A model generated the notes under the pieces. The model had not been told where the DNA came from. It ran no database searches and saw nothing but the letters and a program-made list of their open reading frames with translations. A program made the position numbers and the translations under genes. From assembly GCA_963714205.1 (NCBI GenBank), contig CAVQNQ010000002.1, positions 310,001 through 374,000 of the forward strand: a DNA stretch of 64,000 bases, written 5' to 3'. Numbering within the stretch: the first letter of the stretch is position 1; every line of letters starts with the position of its first letter. This document shows, piece after piece, positions 26,955-39,195 of the stretch. Source of the DNA: CAVQNQ01 sp963714205. Lineage in GTDB: Bacteria > Acidobacteriota > Terriglobia > Bryobacterales > Bryobacteraceae.

Positions 26955-26973
26955 CTTGTAAGCTCTTCTCCTG

Positions 26974-27516
26974 TTACTGCCGGAACGGCATCCCCATCTG
27001 GCGCAGCAGCGCCAGGCCTTCCGCATCGGTGCGGGCCGTGGTGGTGATGGAGATGTTCATGCCCTTGGTCTTTTCCACCTTGGAATAATCGATCTCCGGG
27101 AAAATCAACTGGTCGCGCACGCCCAGCGTGTAATTGCCGCGGCCGTCGAAGGATTTGCTCGAGACGCCGCGAAAGTCGCGCACGCGCGGCAGCGCCACGT
27201 TTACCAGCCGGTCGAAGAACTCGTACATGCGGTCGCCGCGCAGCGTCACCATGCAGCCGATCGACATGCCCTCGCGCAGCTTGAAAGCCGCGATGGACTT
27301 GGTGGCCTTGGTGATGACCGGCTTCTGGCCGGCGATCTGCGCCAGCTCGCCCACCGCCCCATCCATCAGCTTGGCGTTCTGCGTGGCTTCGCCCAGCCCG
27401 ATGTTGATGGTGATCTTGTCGATCCTGGGCACGGCCATGACGTTCTTGTAACCGAATTCCTTGGTCAGCGCCGGAACCGCGCTCTTGTGATAGTGCTCTC
27501 TCAATCGTGCCGCCAT
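26974..27516 (-). CDS. rplE: 50S ribosomal protein L5
   Basis: 180 aa: YKNVMAVPRIDKITINIGLG, GMSIGCMVTLRGDRMYEFFD, RDFRGVSSKSFDGRGNYTLG. Binds 5S rRNA and contacts P-site tRNA. Confidence 0.98.
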   Translation of the reverse strand: MAARLREHYHKSAVPALTKEFGYKNVMAVPRIDKITINIGLGEATQNAKLMDGAVGELAQIAGQKPVITKATKSIAAFKLREGMSIGCMVTLRGDRMYEFFDRLVNVALPRVRDFRGVSSKSFDGRGNYTLGVRDQLIFPEIDYSKVEKTKGMNISITTTARTDAEGLALLRQMGMPFRQ

Positions 27517-27523
27517 CGATTCC

Positions 27524-27889
27524 TCACTTCCTGTCGAGCGTCTGCCCGCACTTGCGGCAGACCCTGGTGCGCCGCGTCTTGCCCCCCGGCAACTGGTCCA
27601 CGTGGTGCGCCACGCGCACGGCCTTGTTGCAGCCGGGGCACACGATCAACACGTTAGAGGCCGCGATGGGGCTTTCCCGCTCGGCGATGCCGCCCTTGAT
27701 CTGTTTGGCGGGGTTGGGACGGGTGTGGCGCTTGATCATCATCACGTGTTCCACCAGCAGCTTGCCCGTCGATTCCTCGACCCGCAGCACGCGCCCGGTC
27801 TTGCCTTTGTCGCGCCCCGAGATCACCTTGACGGTGTCTTCCCGCTTCAGCTCGATCCGCACCGGCTCAATCTTTTTCTTGTATGGCAT
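27524..27889 (-). CDS. rplX: 50S ribosomal protein L24 with zinc-ribbon-like C-terminus
   Basis: 121 aa. KOW motif at the N-terminus (DTVKVISGRDKGKTGRVLRV), then two CxxC pairs (VCPGCNK; VCRKCGQ) that probably hold zinc. One of two initiators of 50S assembly. One-base overlap with rplN. Confidence 0.98.
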   Translation of the reverse strand: MPYKKKIEPVRIELKREDTVKVISGRDKGKTGRVLRVEESTGKLLVEHVMMIKRHTRPNPAKQIKGGIAERESPIAASNVLIVCPGCNKAVRVAHHVDQLPGGKTRRTRVCRKCGQTLDRK

Positions 27890-28257
27890 CAGATCACCTC
27901 CGGGGCCAGCGACACGATCTTCATGAAGCGCTTCTCGCGCAGCTCGCGCGCCACCGGCCCGAACACGCGCGTGCCGACCGGCTCGCCCACTTCGGTGATC
28001 AGCACGGCGGCATTGGAATCGAAGCGGATATAGGTGCCATCCTTGCGCCGGGTCTCCTTGCGCATACGGACGATCACGCAGCGCACCACTTTGCCCTTCT
28101 TGATCGCCGAATCGGGAGCGGCCTCTTTCACCGCCGCCGTGACCACGTCGCCCAGCCCGGCGCGCAGGCCCAGGTCGCCGCCGCGCGGCAGAATGCAGGA
28201 GAGCTTGCGCGCGCCGGAATTATCGGCGACCTCGAGAATCGTTCGCATTCCAATCAT
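27889..28257 (-). CDS. rplN: 50S ribosomal protein L14
   Basis: 122 aa: MIGMRTILEVADNSGARKLS and the end VFGPVARELREKRFMKIVSL. Lies at the subunit interface and binds the silencing factor RsfS in other bacteria. Confidence 0.98.
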   Translation of the reverse strand: MIGMRTILEVADNSGARKLSCILPRGGDLGLRAGLGDVVTAAVKEAAPDSAIKKGKVVRCVIVRMRKETRRKDGTYIRFDSNAAVLITEVGEPVGTRVFGPVARELREKRFMKIVSLAPEVI

Positions 28258-28306
28258 AAATGCTCCACCTCAGATGGGGCGGGCAGGCCGGAGGGCCGCC
28301 CCGCCA

Positions 28307-28615
28307 CTAAACCTTCACGTCCAGATCCGCCGGTTGCGCCCCCACCTGCGCCGCGCGCCGGACGACTTCGACCAGGCGCCAGCGCTTGGTCTTGCTGAGC
28401 GGGCGGCACTCGATGATGCGCACGGTGTCGCCCGCGTGGGCGGCGCCCTCTTCGTCGTGCGCGTAGAACTTCTTGCGCTTGCCGATAATGCGCTTGTACA
28501 ACGGGTGCGGCACGCGGCGGCTGACCTCGACCACGATGGTCTTCTGCATCTTGGTCGATACCACCTGGCCCACCTTCTCGTTCTTGTTTCCCTGCGCGGC
28601 TTGCTGTTCGGCCAT
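28307..28615 (-). CDS. rpsQ: 30S ribosomal protein S17
   Basis: 102 aa from ATG 28615, one base after rpmC. KVGQVVSTKMQKTIVVEVSR, YKRIIGKRKKFYAHDEE and the conserved IIECRPLSKTKRWRLVEVVR show the OB fold of S17. It carries a C-terminal extension of about 15 residues beyond the usual end. Confidence 0.97.
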   Translation of the reverse strand: MAEQQAAQGNKNEKVGQVVSTKMQKTIVVEVSRRVPHPLYKRIIGKRKKFYAHDEEGAAHAGDTVRIIECRPLSKTKRWRLVEVVRRAAQVGAQPADLDVKV

Positions 28616-28616
28616 C

Positions 28617-28820
28617 TTATTTCGTCTCCCTCGCGAGTTCCTTCTCGCGCAGGATGGTGTGGATGCGCGCCCGGTCCTTGCGCGTCGCCCGGGCCTTTTT
28701 GAGGCCCTCCATCTGTCCCATGGACATCTGGAAGTTGAGGCGAAACATCTGCTCATCCGCCTCGTGCAGCTGGCGCCGCAATTCGTTTTCATCCAGATCG
28801 CGAACCTTGTCCGACTTCAT
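28617..28820 (-). CDS. rpmC: 50S ribosomal protein L29
   Basis: 67 aa two-helix protein: VRDLDENELRRQLHEADEQM then RLNFQMSMGQMEGLKKARAT. It forms part of the docking site for trigger factor and SRP at the tunnel exit. Confidence 0.97.
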   Translation of the reverse strand: MKSDKVRDLDENELRRQLHEADEQMFRLNFQMSMGQMEGLKKARATRKDRARIHTILREKELARETK

Positions 28821-28826
28821 ATTCCG

Positions 28827-29243
<417 letters not shown>

Positions 29244-29255
29244 GGCGGTTTGCCC

Positions 29256-30284
29256 TCAAATCCTTATTGGTTCTCGCCCCCGGACGGTTCCGGCTTGGGG
29301 CTCCGACTTCGCTTCCGGCTTAGGCTTCTCCTGGCCCTCCTGGCGCGCTTCCTGTTTCCAGGACGGCTGCTGCGGCGACATGAGCGGCGGCAGGATCGGT
29401 GTGGCCGGACGCATGGCCGGACGCGGCAGATCGGCCGGCGGCGTCTGGACAACCGGGCCGGCCGGCTCGGCCGCCGGCGGTGGGCTCGGAGGCGCGCCGG
29501 CGGGGGCCGGCGGATGGTCGTGCGCGGCCGCAGGGGCGCGCCGGCGATCGCCACGATCTCCCCGATCACCGCGGTCTCCCCGGTCGCCGCGGTCGCGCCG
29601 ATCGCGCAAATCGCGGCGCGGCTCCGGCTCCGGCAGCAGCCCGCCGCGGCGCTTGGTCAGATCCAGAATCTCACCTTTATAGAGCCACGCTTTGATGCCG
29701 ATCACGCCATAGGTGGTGTGGGCTTCGGCAAAGCCGTAATCGATATCGGCGCGCAAAGTGTGCAGCGGGAGCTGGCCCTGCAAATACCATTCGCTGCGCG
29801 CGATCTCGGCGCCGTTCAGGCGTCCCGAGACGCGCACTTTGATTCCCTTGCAGCCGAAGCGCAGCGCCGAATCGACGGCCTTGCGCATGGCGCGCCGGAA
29901 GGCCACGCGTTTTTCCAGCTGCAGACCGATGGATTCGGCCACCAGTTGCGCGTCCAGTTCCGGCTTGTGAACTTCCTGGATGTCAATGAAGACCTCGCGC
30001 TTGGTGCGCTTGGCCATGTCCTGCTTGAGCTTCTCGATCTCGGCGCCTTTGCGGCCTATGATAATGCCCGGCCGCGAGGTGCGGATGGTGACCCGCAGCT
30101 TGTTCCCCGGCCGGTCCACCTCGATGGAGCTGACGCCGGCGGATTTCAGCCGTTCGAGCAGGCCCTCGCGCAGTTCGAGATCCTCCTGCAGCAGCTTGGC
30201 GTAGCCTTGCTTGGCGAACCAGCGCGAGCGCCAGGGCTTGTTGAAGCCTAGCCGGAATCCATACGGATGAACTTTTTGTCCCAT
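29256..30284 (-). CDS. rpsC: 30S ribosomal protein S3 with a long low-complexity tail
   Basis: 342 aa; S3 is normally about 210-240. Residues 1-215 are a standard S3: GQKVHPYGFRLGFNKPWRSR, KH domain around RPGIIIGRKGAEIEKL, and VIGIKAWLYKGEILDLTKRR. S3 lines the mRNA entry channel and acts in helicase activity. The last 127 residues are a disordered Arg/Asp-Gly then Pro-rich extension (GDR repeats, then PPAPAGAPPSPPPAAEPAG) ending in charged residues. The reading frame is continuous and abuts rplV and rplP normally, so the tail is real coding sequence. Confidence 0.97.
   Translation of the reverse strand: MGQKVHPYGFRLGFNKPWRSRWFAKQGYAKLLQEDLELREGLLERLKSAGVSSIEVDRPGNKLRVTIRTSRPGIIIGRKGAEIEKLKQDMAKRTKREVFIDIQEVHKPELDAQLVAESIGLQLEKRVAFRRAMRKAVDSALRFGCKGIKVRVSGRLNGAEIARSEWYLQGQLPLHTLRADIDYGFAEAHTTYGVIGIKAWLYKGEILDLTKRRGGLLPEPEPRRDLRDRRDRGDRGDRGDRGDRGDRRRAPAAAHDHPPAPAGAPPSPPPAAEPAGPVVQTPPADLPRPAMRPATPILPPLMSPQQPSWKQEARQEGQEKPKPEAKSEPQAGTVRGREPIRI
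29544..29588. repeat. Five 9-bp coding repeats (Gly-Asp-Arg) in rpsC
   Basis: Five successive nine-base units encode GDR on the minus strand, with variation mainly in third positions. Synonymous differences between units suggest the repeat is old and held for its protein sequence. Confidence 0.8.
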
Positions 30285-30638
30285 CTATGCTTCTTTCTCC
30301 GTCACCTTGATGACGATATGCGCCTGGCGGCGCTGGTAACGATAGGCGCGGCCCATGGGAGCCGGCCGGACGCGCTTGCTGCGCGGCCCATCGTTGACAT
30401 AGGCTTCGCTCACGTACAGCCGGTCGACATCCACGTCCTCGATCCGGTTGGTGGCGTTGGCGATGGCCGATTCCAGCACTTTGAGCACGGTCGGCGCGAT
30501 GCGCTTATTGGTGGAGCGCAGGGTGGTGCGCGCGGCCCCGGCCTGCTGTCCGCGGATCAGGTCCACCACCAGTCGCGCCTTCTGCGGGGAGATCCGGATG
30601 TATCGCGCTTCCGCCTTGATCTGTTCGTTCGGTTCCAT
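30285..30638 (-). CDS. rplV: 50S ribosomal protein L22
   Basis: 117 aa: KAEARYIRISPQKARLVVDL and the loop end VRPAPMGRAYRYQRRQAHIV, which reaches into the peptide exit tunnel where macrolide-resistance changes arise in other bacteria. Directly abuts rpsC. Confidence 0.98.
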   Translation of the reverse strand: MEPNEQIKAEARYIRISPQKARLVVDLIRGQQAGAARTTLRSTNKRIAPTVLKVLESAIANATNRIEDVDVDRLYVSEAYVNDGPRSKRVRPAPMGRAYRYQRRQAHIVIKVTEKEA

Positions 30639-30648
30639 CGTTCCCTCG

Positions 30649-30939
30649 CTATGCCGGCTTGGCGGTCTTCTCCGTGGCGGCCTTCACCGAGTGGCCCCGG
30701 AAGGTGCGCGTGGGCGAAAACTCGCCCAGCTTGTGTCCCACCATGTTTTCTGTCACGTACACCGGGATGAACTTCTTGCCGTTGTGGACCGCGATGGTTT
30801 GCCCCACGAACTCCGGCAGGATGGTGGAGCGGCGCGACCAGGTGCGGATCACCTTCTTATCGTTGATCGCGACAGCCACCGCCACCTTGGCTTCCAGGTG
30901 CGTATCGGTAAACGGCCCCTTCTTGACGGATCTGCCCAT
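30649..30939 (-). CDS. rpsS: 30S ribosomal protein S19
   Basis: 96 aa: MGRSVKKGPFTDTHLEAKVA, RRSTILPEFVGQTIAVHNGK, VGHKLGEFSPTRTFRGHSVK. In the 30S head with S13. Confidence 0.98.
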   Translation of the reverse strand: MGRSVKKGPFTDTHLEAKVAVAVAINDKKVIRTWSRRSTILPEFVGQTIAVHNGKKFIPVYVTENMVGHKLGEFSPTRTFRGHSVKAATEKTAKPA

Positions 30940-30943
30940 GTGT

Positions 30944-31774
30944 CTACCTCTTCTTGGTCTTGCGCGTCACGATCCACTTATCGGTGCGCTTGTTGTTGCG
31001 AGTCTTGAAGCCGCGCGTGGGCTGGCCCCACGGCGTCACCGGATGGCGCCCGCCGGAGGTCTTTCCCTCGCCGCCGCCGTGCGGGTGGTCCACCGGGTTC
31101 ATGGTGACCCCGCGGTTGTGCGGCGTCTTGCCCAGCCAGCGCGTGCGCCCGGCCTTGCCCAGCGACACGTTCTCGTGATCCACGTTGCCCACCTGCCCGA
31201 CCGTGGCCATGGATTCGAGCGGCACCCGGCGCACCTCGCCCGAAGGCAGCTTCAGCAGCGCAATGTCGTTTTCCTTGGAAACCAGCTGCGCCTGCGATCC
31301 GGCCGAGCGCGCCATCTGTCCGCCCTTGCCGGGCCGCAACTCGATGTTGTGCACGATGGTGCCGGCGGGCATGTTCTTCAGCGGCAGCGCGTTGCCCAGC
31401 AGGATGTCGGCCTCCGGCCCGGACATCACCTTCTGGCCCACTTTGAGCCCGTCCGGCTGCAGGATGTAGCGCTTCTCCCCGTCCGCATAATGCAGCAGGG
31501 CGATGCGCGCGGAGCGGTTGGGATCGTATTCGATGGCCGCCACGACCGCCGGAATCCCAGTCTTGTCGCGCTTGAAATCGATTACCCGGTAGGCCTTCTT
31601 GGCGCCTCCGCCGATGAACCGCGAGGTGACCCGCCCGGTGCTGTTGCGGCCGCCGGTCCGCTGCTTGGGTTCCACCAGGGATTTTTCCGGCCGCTCCTTG
31701 GTGATATCCTCGCGCGACACCACCGTCTGGAAGCGCCGCGTGGAGGTAACCGGTCTGTATGTTTTGATCGGCAT
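30944..31774 (-). CDS. rplB: 50S ribosomal protein L2
   Basis: 276 aa: TYRPVTSTRRFQTVVSREDI at the start, and GVTMNPVDHPHGGGEGKTSG containing the conserved His near the peptidyl-transferase centre. One of the largest and most conserved 50S proteins. Confidence 0.99.
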   Translation of the reverse strand: MPIKTYRPVTSTRRFQTVVSREDITKERPEKSLVEPKQRTGGRNSTGRVTSRFIGGGAKKAYRVIDFKRDKTGIPAVVAAIEYDPNRSARIALLHYADGEKRYILQPDGLKVGQKVMSGPEADILLGNALPLKNMPAGTIVHNIELRPGKGGQMARSAGSQAQLVSKENDIALLKLPSGEVRRVPLESMATVGQVGNVDHENVSLGKAGRTRWLGKTPHNRGVTMNPVDHPHGGGEGKTSGGRHPVTPWGQPTRGFKTRNNKRTDKWIVTRKTKKR

Positions 31775-32062
31775 CTAGATCTCCGCGAAGTCGGGCACCT
31801 TTTCGCCCTTCTTCAGTTTGACGTAGGCCTTCTTCCAGTCCGGGCGATATCCCGCGAAACGCCCGCGGCGCCGCAATTTTCCCTCGAAGCTGGCGGTACG
31901 GACTTCGTCAACCTTCACCTTGAAAAGCTTCTCCACCGCGGTCTTCACCTGAGTCTTATTGGCCGCCAGGGCCACCTCGAAGCACAGGGTCCGCTGGTTG
32001 TCCTTCTTCTCGACGCCCTTTTCGGTGACGAGCGGTTTGCGAATCACTTCGTAGAGTGTCAT
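31775..32062 (-). CDS. rplW: 50S ribosomal protein L23
   Basis: 95 aa from ATG 32062, overlapping the rplD stop (ATGA). MTLYEVIRKPLVTEKGVEKK, ALAANKTQVKTAVEKLFKVK, RRGRFAGYRPDWKKAYVKLK. Main contact for trigger factor and SRP at the tunnel exit. Confidence 0.98.
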   Translation of the reverse strand: MTLYEVIRKPLVTEKGVEKKDNQRTLCFEVALAANKTQVKTAVEKLFKVKVDEVRTASFEGKLRRRGRFAGYRPDWKKAYVKLKKGEKVPDFAEI

Positions 32063-32685
32063 TTCGCGAGTGCCTCCGAGAGTTTGCGCGCGGCCGCTTC
32101 GCTCAGCAGCACGCTGTGGTGGCCCAGCAGGTGGTAGGCATTCACCTCGCGGGTGGCCATCAAGGTTACGCCCTGCAGGTTGCGCACGCCCAGCTTCAGG
32201 TTGCGGTTCTCGCCGTTCTCGACCACCAGCACCGTGTCGCCGGCTTCGAGCGTGGCCAGGGCTTGCATGGCGCCCTTGGTTTTGGGGCTGCCCAGGTCGA
32301 AGGCCTGCACAACCTTCAGCTCGCCATCCCGCACCTTGGCCGAAAGAGCCGAGCGCAGCGCGCCCAGTACCATTTTGCGCGGCAGGTTGTAACTGTAATC
32401 GCGCGGCTGGGGACCGTGCACCGTCCCGCCGTGGCGCCAGATGGGCGACCGGATCGACCCCATGCGGGCCCGCCCCGTGCCTTTCTGCTTCCACAGCTTC
32501 TTGCCCGAGCCGGCCACTTCCGAGCGCACCTTGGTCTTGTGCGTGCCGGCGCGGACGCCCGCCTGGTAATGGCGCACGGCTTCATAGAGCAGCGCCTCGT
32601 TGACCTCGGCCCCGAAGACCTCGTCGGCCAGCGCCAGCTCGCCCACCTTCTGGTTCTTCAGATCCACTACATCGACTGTCGGCAT
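32059..32685 (-). CDS. rplD: 50S ribosomal protein L4
   Basis: 208 aa. The tunnel loop is seen as KKLWKQKGTGRARMGSIRSP, then GTVHGPQPRDYSYNLPRKM. In E. coli L4 also represses the S10 operon; whether it does here is unknown. Confidence 0.98.
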   Translation of the reverse strand: MPTVDVVDLKNQKVGELALADEVFGAEVNEALLYEAVRHYQAGVRAGTHKTKVRSEVAGSGKKLWKQKGTGRARMGSIRSPIWRHGGTVHGPQPRDYSYNLPRKMVLGALRSALSAKVRDGELKVVQAFDLGSPKTKGAMQALATLEAGDTVLVVENGENRNLKLGVRNLQGVTLMATREVNAYHLLGHHSVLLSEAAARKLSEALAK

Positions 32686-32690
32686 GGCAG

Positions 32691-33323
32691 CTACCTCTTG
32701 GACCTCCGCACCACCACGTATCCGCCATTCGGCCCGGGCACCGCGCCTTTGACCACCAGCACGTTGTCCTCGGTGTCCACGTCGATGACTTCCAGATTGC
32801 GGACCGTCACGCTGCCGTGGCCCATGTGGCCGGCCATGCGCATACCCGGCAGCACGCGGGATGGGAAGCTCGACGCGCCGATGGAACCCGGAGCGCGATG
32901 GAACATGGAGCCGTGGGTTTCCTCGCCGCCGCGGAAGTGATGGCGCTTGACCAGGCCGGCGAAGCCGCGGCCCTTACTGACGCCCATCACATCCACCTTG
33001 TCCTTGGGTTTGAAATCCCCCACCAGCACCTGGTCGCCCGCTTTCAGATCGCCGGCGCCCGCCTCGAGGCGGAACTCCTTCAGAAACCTGGCGCCTTCCG
33101 CGCCGGCCTTCTTCAGGTGGCCCGTGGCGGGCTTGTTGATGCGCTGCGGCTTGATGAATTCGACCAAGCCAAGCTGCACCGCGTCATAGCCGTCCGTGGT
33201 GGGCGTCTTGCGCTGCACCACCATGCACGGACCGGCCTTCAGCAGAGTGACCGGCACCGCCTGGCCATCCGGCCGGAACACCTGCGACATTCCAATTTTC
33301 TTGCCAAGGATTCCTGGGCTCAT
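32691..33323 (-). CDS. rplC: 50S ribosomal protein L3
   Basis: 210 aa: GILGKKIGMSQVFRPDGQAV, FAGLVKRHHFRGGEETHGSM and FPSRVLPGMRMAGHMGHGSV. It reaches the peptidyl-transferase centre. A 69-base gap precedes it, the longest in the S10 section. Confidence 0.98.
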   Translation of the reverse strand: MSPGILGKKIGMSQVFRPDGQAVPVTLLKAGPCMVVQRKTPTTDGYDAVQLGLVEFIKPQRINKPATGHLKKAGAEGARFLKEFRLEAGAGDLKAGDQVLVGDFKPKDKVDVMGVSKGRGFAGLVKRHHFRGGEETHGSMFHRAPGSIGASSFPSRVLPGMRMAGHMGHGSVTVRNLEVIDVDTEDNVLVVKGAVPGPNGGYVVVRRSKR

Positions 33324-33392
33324 CTTTCCAATCCTTCATTCACCGCCGAAACGCCGGCCGTCGCGCGGCTCGATCGCTTCGCGGCGAGAGCT

Positions 33393-33713
33393 TCACTTCC
33401 CGAACGCCTTGATCTCCACATCCACTCCGGCCGGCAGATCCAGCTTCATCAGCGCATCCACCGTCTGCTGGGTCGGTTCCAGGATGTCCAGCAAGCGCTT
33501 GTGCGTCCGGATTTCGAACTGTTCCCGCGATTTCTTGTCGACGTGCGGCGAGCGCAGCACGGTCGTGATCGTCCGCGAGGTCGGCAGCGGGATGGGACCG
33601 GCCACCTGCGCGCCGGTCCTCTTCGCGGTATCCACGATCTCGGTGGTCGATTGATCGAGCACGCGGTGATCGTAAGCCTTCAGGCGAATGCGTATGCGTT
33701 CTCGTAGCGCCAT
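33393..33713 (-). CDS. rpsJ: 30S ribosomal protein S10
   Basis: 106 aa: RIRIRLKAYDHRVLDQSTTE, GPIPLPTSRTITTVLRSPHV, THKRLLDILEPTQQTVDALM. Also acts as NusE in antitermination. Six bases after tuf. Confidence 0.98.
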   Translation of the reverse strand: MALRERIRIRLKAYDHRVLDQSTTEIVDTAKRTGAQVAGPIPLPTSRTITTVLRSPHVDKKSREQFEIRTHKRLLDILEPTQQTVDALMKLDLPAGVDVEIKAFGK

Positions 33714-33719
33714 GGATGC

Positions 33720-34907
<1,188 letters not shown>

Positions 34908-34923
34908 ATGAAGGAATTTCTCC

Positions 34924-37017
<2,094 letters not shown>

Positions 37018-37050
37018 AAAAACTAAAAACTCAACTTCCCAGGGGGAACC

Positions 37051-37521
37051 TCACCACCGGTAATGCGCGAAGGCCTTATTGGCCTCGGCCATGCGGTGGA
37101 CGTCGTCTCTCTTCTTAATCGCTCCGCCGCGCAGGTTGGCGGCTTCGTTCAACTCGTTGGCCAGTTTCTCCGGCATACCCTTCTCCGGACGCGAGCGGGC
37201 GTTGGTGATAATCCAGCGGATCGCCAGCGAAGTCCGCCGGTTCTGCGGCACCTCGATGGGCACCTGGTAATTGGCGCCGCCCACGCGCCGGGTTTTGACC
37301 TCGAGCAGCGGCTTGGCGTTCTCGACCGCCTTCTTGAAAGCCTTCAGCGGATCGTCGTTGGTGCGCTCCCGCAGCTTGTCCATGGCTTCATAGAACATGC
37401 CCTGAGCCACGGTCTTCTTCCCCTGCCACATCATGGAGTTCACAAACTTCTCCACGAGCGTGGAGTTATAAACCGCGTCGGCCTGCACTTCGCGAATAAC
37501 GGCTCTTCTTCTGCGTGGCAT
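37051..37521 (-). CDS. rpsG: 30S ribosomal protein S7
   Basis: 156 aa: MPRRRRAVIREVQADAVYNS, VENAKPLLEVKTRRVGGANY and the basic C-terminus KKRDDVHRMAEANKAFAHYR. Nucleates assembly of the 30S head. Confidence 0.98.
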   Translation of the reverse strand: MPRRRRAVIREVQADAVYNSTLVEKFVNSMMWQGKKTVAQGMFYEAMDKLRERTNDDPLKAFKKAVENAKPLLEVKTRRVGGANYQVPIEVPQNRRTSLAIRWIITNARSRPEKGMPEKLANELNEAANLRGGAIKKRDDVHRMAEANKAFAHYRW

Positions 37522-37527
37522 ACGTTC

Positions 37528-37902
37528 CTATGACTTGGGCCTCTTGGCCCCGTACTTCGACCGGCCTTGCTTGCGGTTAGCGACACCGGCGGTGTCCAGT
37601 GCGCCGCGGATCACGTGGTAGCGCACACCCGGAAGATCCTTCACGCGGCCCCCGCGGATCAGCACAATGGAGTGCTCCTGCAGGTTGTGCCCGACACCGG
37701 GGATGTAGGTGGTCACTTCAATTCCATTGGTGAGCCGGACGCGCGCCACTTTTCGCAGGGCCGAATTCGGCTTCTTGGGAGTGGAGGTGTACACGCGCGT
37801 GCAAACCCCGCGCTTCTGCGGGCAGCTATTGAGCGCCGGGCTCGAAGTCTTCCAGCGCGGCGGCTTCCGCCCCATACGCACAAGTTGGTTAAAAGTCGGC
37901 AC
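37528..37902 (-). CDS. rpsL: 30S ribosomal protein S12
   Basis: 124 aa from GTG 37902, supported by GAGGAG just upstream and by the exact usual length. PTFNQLVRMGRKPPRWKTSS; the decoding-centre loops TPKKPNSALRKVARVRL and GGRVKDLPGVRYHVIRG keep the Lys residues at which streptomycin resistance arises; both appear wild type. First gene of the 35-gene run. Confidence 0.98.
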   Translation of the reverse strand: MPTFNQLVRMGRKPPRWKTSSPALNSCPQKRGVCTRVYTSTPKKPNSALRKVARVRLTNGIEVTTYIPGVGHNLQEHSIVLIRGGRVKDLPGVRYHVIRGALDTAGVANRKQGRSKYGAKRPKS

Positions 37903-38008
37903 GAATCTCCTCTTTGCGATGTAAATCAATAAAGTGGCGCAACCCACTCACGAACGGGACCCACCGAGATCGGAGATCCCCCAAAAACCAAAGGTCGCAA
38001 CAGCGAGG

Positions 38009-38038
38009 ATTAACTTGCTTGAGACAGGCCCATGTCAC
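38009..38038 (-). promoter_or_regulatory. Candidate promoter of the rpsL-rplQ run
   Basis: On the minus strand GTGACA (38038-38033; 5 of 6 to TTGACA), 18-base spacer, GTTAAT (38014-38009; 4 of 6 to TATAAT). It predicts a leader of about 100 bases before rpsL. The rest of the 347-base gap 37903-38249 shows a small ACCCG/CGGGT inverted repeat at 38083-38100 and the terminator listed next, but no gene. Confidence 0.4.
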
Positions 38039-38182
38039 AACCGGCGCAACCGGTAGAACCTCGGGGCCTCACCCCCGGCCGGACCCGCTCTCACACGGGT
38101 GGTAGCACGGAGACAGAAAGCTTTTCTCGCGAAACTCTTCAATCATAACGAAACGGAAGGGAGTGTGCAACTGGGTTGTCGC

Positions 38183-38224
38183 AAAAAGCCCTGGCCGGGC
38201 CTCTTCGGCGCCCGTCCAGGGGCT
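38183..38224 (-). terminator. Rho-independent terminator of the 38.25-39.04 kb gene
   Basis: On the minus strand a GC-rich hairpin (CCCTGG.CGGGC paired with GCCCG.CCAGGG, loop GCCGAAGAG) is followed directly by CTTTTT. It lies about 26 bases downstream of the secreted-protein stop and insulates the ribosomal run from it. Confidence 0.75.
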
Positions 38225-38249
38225 CGAAAACCAGCGAATTGTCCGACCG

Positions 38250-39039
38250 CTATTGCCGGTTCCAGGCGCCGGGCATGGCGTGACCCCGCATCGCCTGGCC
38301 GCCAAAACCGCCGCCGGTCTTAATGGTGTAGTTGGAAGGAACCACGAACAGGGATGCCGCGGGCTCGGCTTGCACAATGTTGGTCAGTTCCATCTCCGTG
38401 GTGCCCCTGCGCGGATCGCTGGTCGTGATCTGGATGGGGACCTGCAGGGCGGTCGAAACCCACACAGTCCGCACGCTTTGAATCGGTTGCGAGTTGCCGA
38501 TGGTGCCCGCGGGAATCGTCCAGGTGGTCACGGTTTCATTGGTGGTGAACCCGTTGAGGTTGACACCAGTCGTTGTAGTTGTGGTCGCCTGGGCTCCGCC
38601 CGTCCGGCTTGGCGGAGGAGTCGTAGTGCCGCTCGTGGTCGAGGTTGGAGCTTTGGGCAGCGGCATCTGAATGGCCGTCAATGTTGAGGAATTCAACACA
38701 TACCGATAGCCAGCCACCGGGTCGACAATCGTGGTCTGGGTAAACGGCTGCTTGCCGGAGGATGCCGGCGGGGTCACGGTGGTTTGCGTGCACGTGCGGC
38801 CCTGGCCGTCCCGATAAACGCTGGATGTCTGGCTGTGCGAAATCTGGGTGCCGTTGGCCAACGTCTGCTGCGACGTAAACGTCTCGGTCGCCGAATATGG
38901 CGCGCCGGTTACCGGCCCGCTGGACAGGCGGGCTCCCATCTGGGCTCGGGCCCCCGAATCCCCGGCGGCTTGCCGGTCCCTGGGCGGACAGTGTGAGGAC
39001 AAACAGCCCGGCAAAACAGACAATGATAGTTTTCTTCAT
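38250..39039 (-). pseudogene. Secreted acidobacterial-type protein with one frameshift
   Basis: ATG 39039 opens a signal peptide (MKKTIIVCFAGLFVLTLSAQ) that runs into GPASRRGFGG; the rest of the protein (MGARLSSGPVTGAPYSATET, then VYRDGQGRTCTQTTVTPPAS and a Thr-rich region) is one frame away. The switch is at a run of five C on the plus strand (38951-38955); four would fuse the frames into about 262 aa. The C-terminal part (TWTIPAGTIGNSQPIQSVRT; TEMELTNIVQAEPAASLFVV) matches a common secreted protein type of Acidobacteriota with unknown role. Followed by a strong terminator. Either a frameshift mutation or a sequencing error. Confidence 0.7.
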
Positions 39040-39195
39040 GCGATCTTTCCCGTTCAAAAAAGCTGCCTTCCATATACTATTGCTCCCGCGACCGAAAAAG
39101 TTCCCAACATTCTGAGCGCTCTGGATAGCTCGATTCTCCGGCCCTGGCACATTACAGTGGTAACGCCGCGGCCCTCTCGCGCATCTCACTGTGCG

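Noticed and set aside
29544..29588. Tandem repeat considered as a small CRISPR or mobile-element trace
   Set aside because: The 9-bp units are in frame, differ mainly at third positions and lie inside rpsC; there are no spacers.
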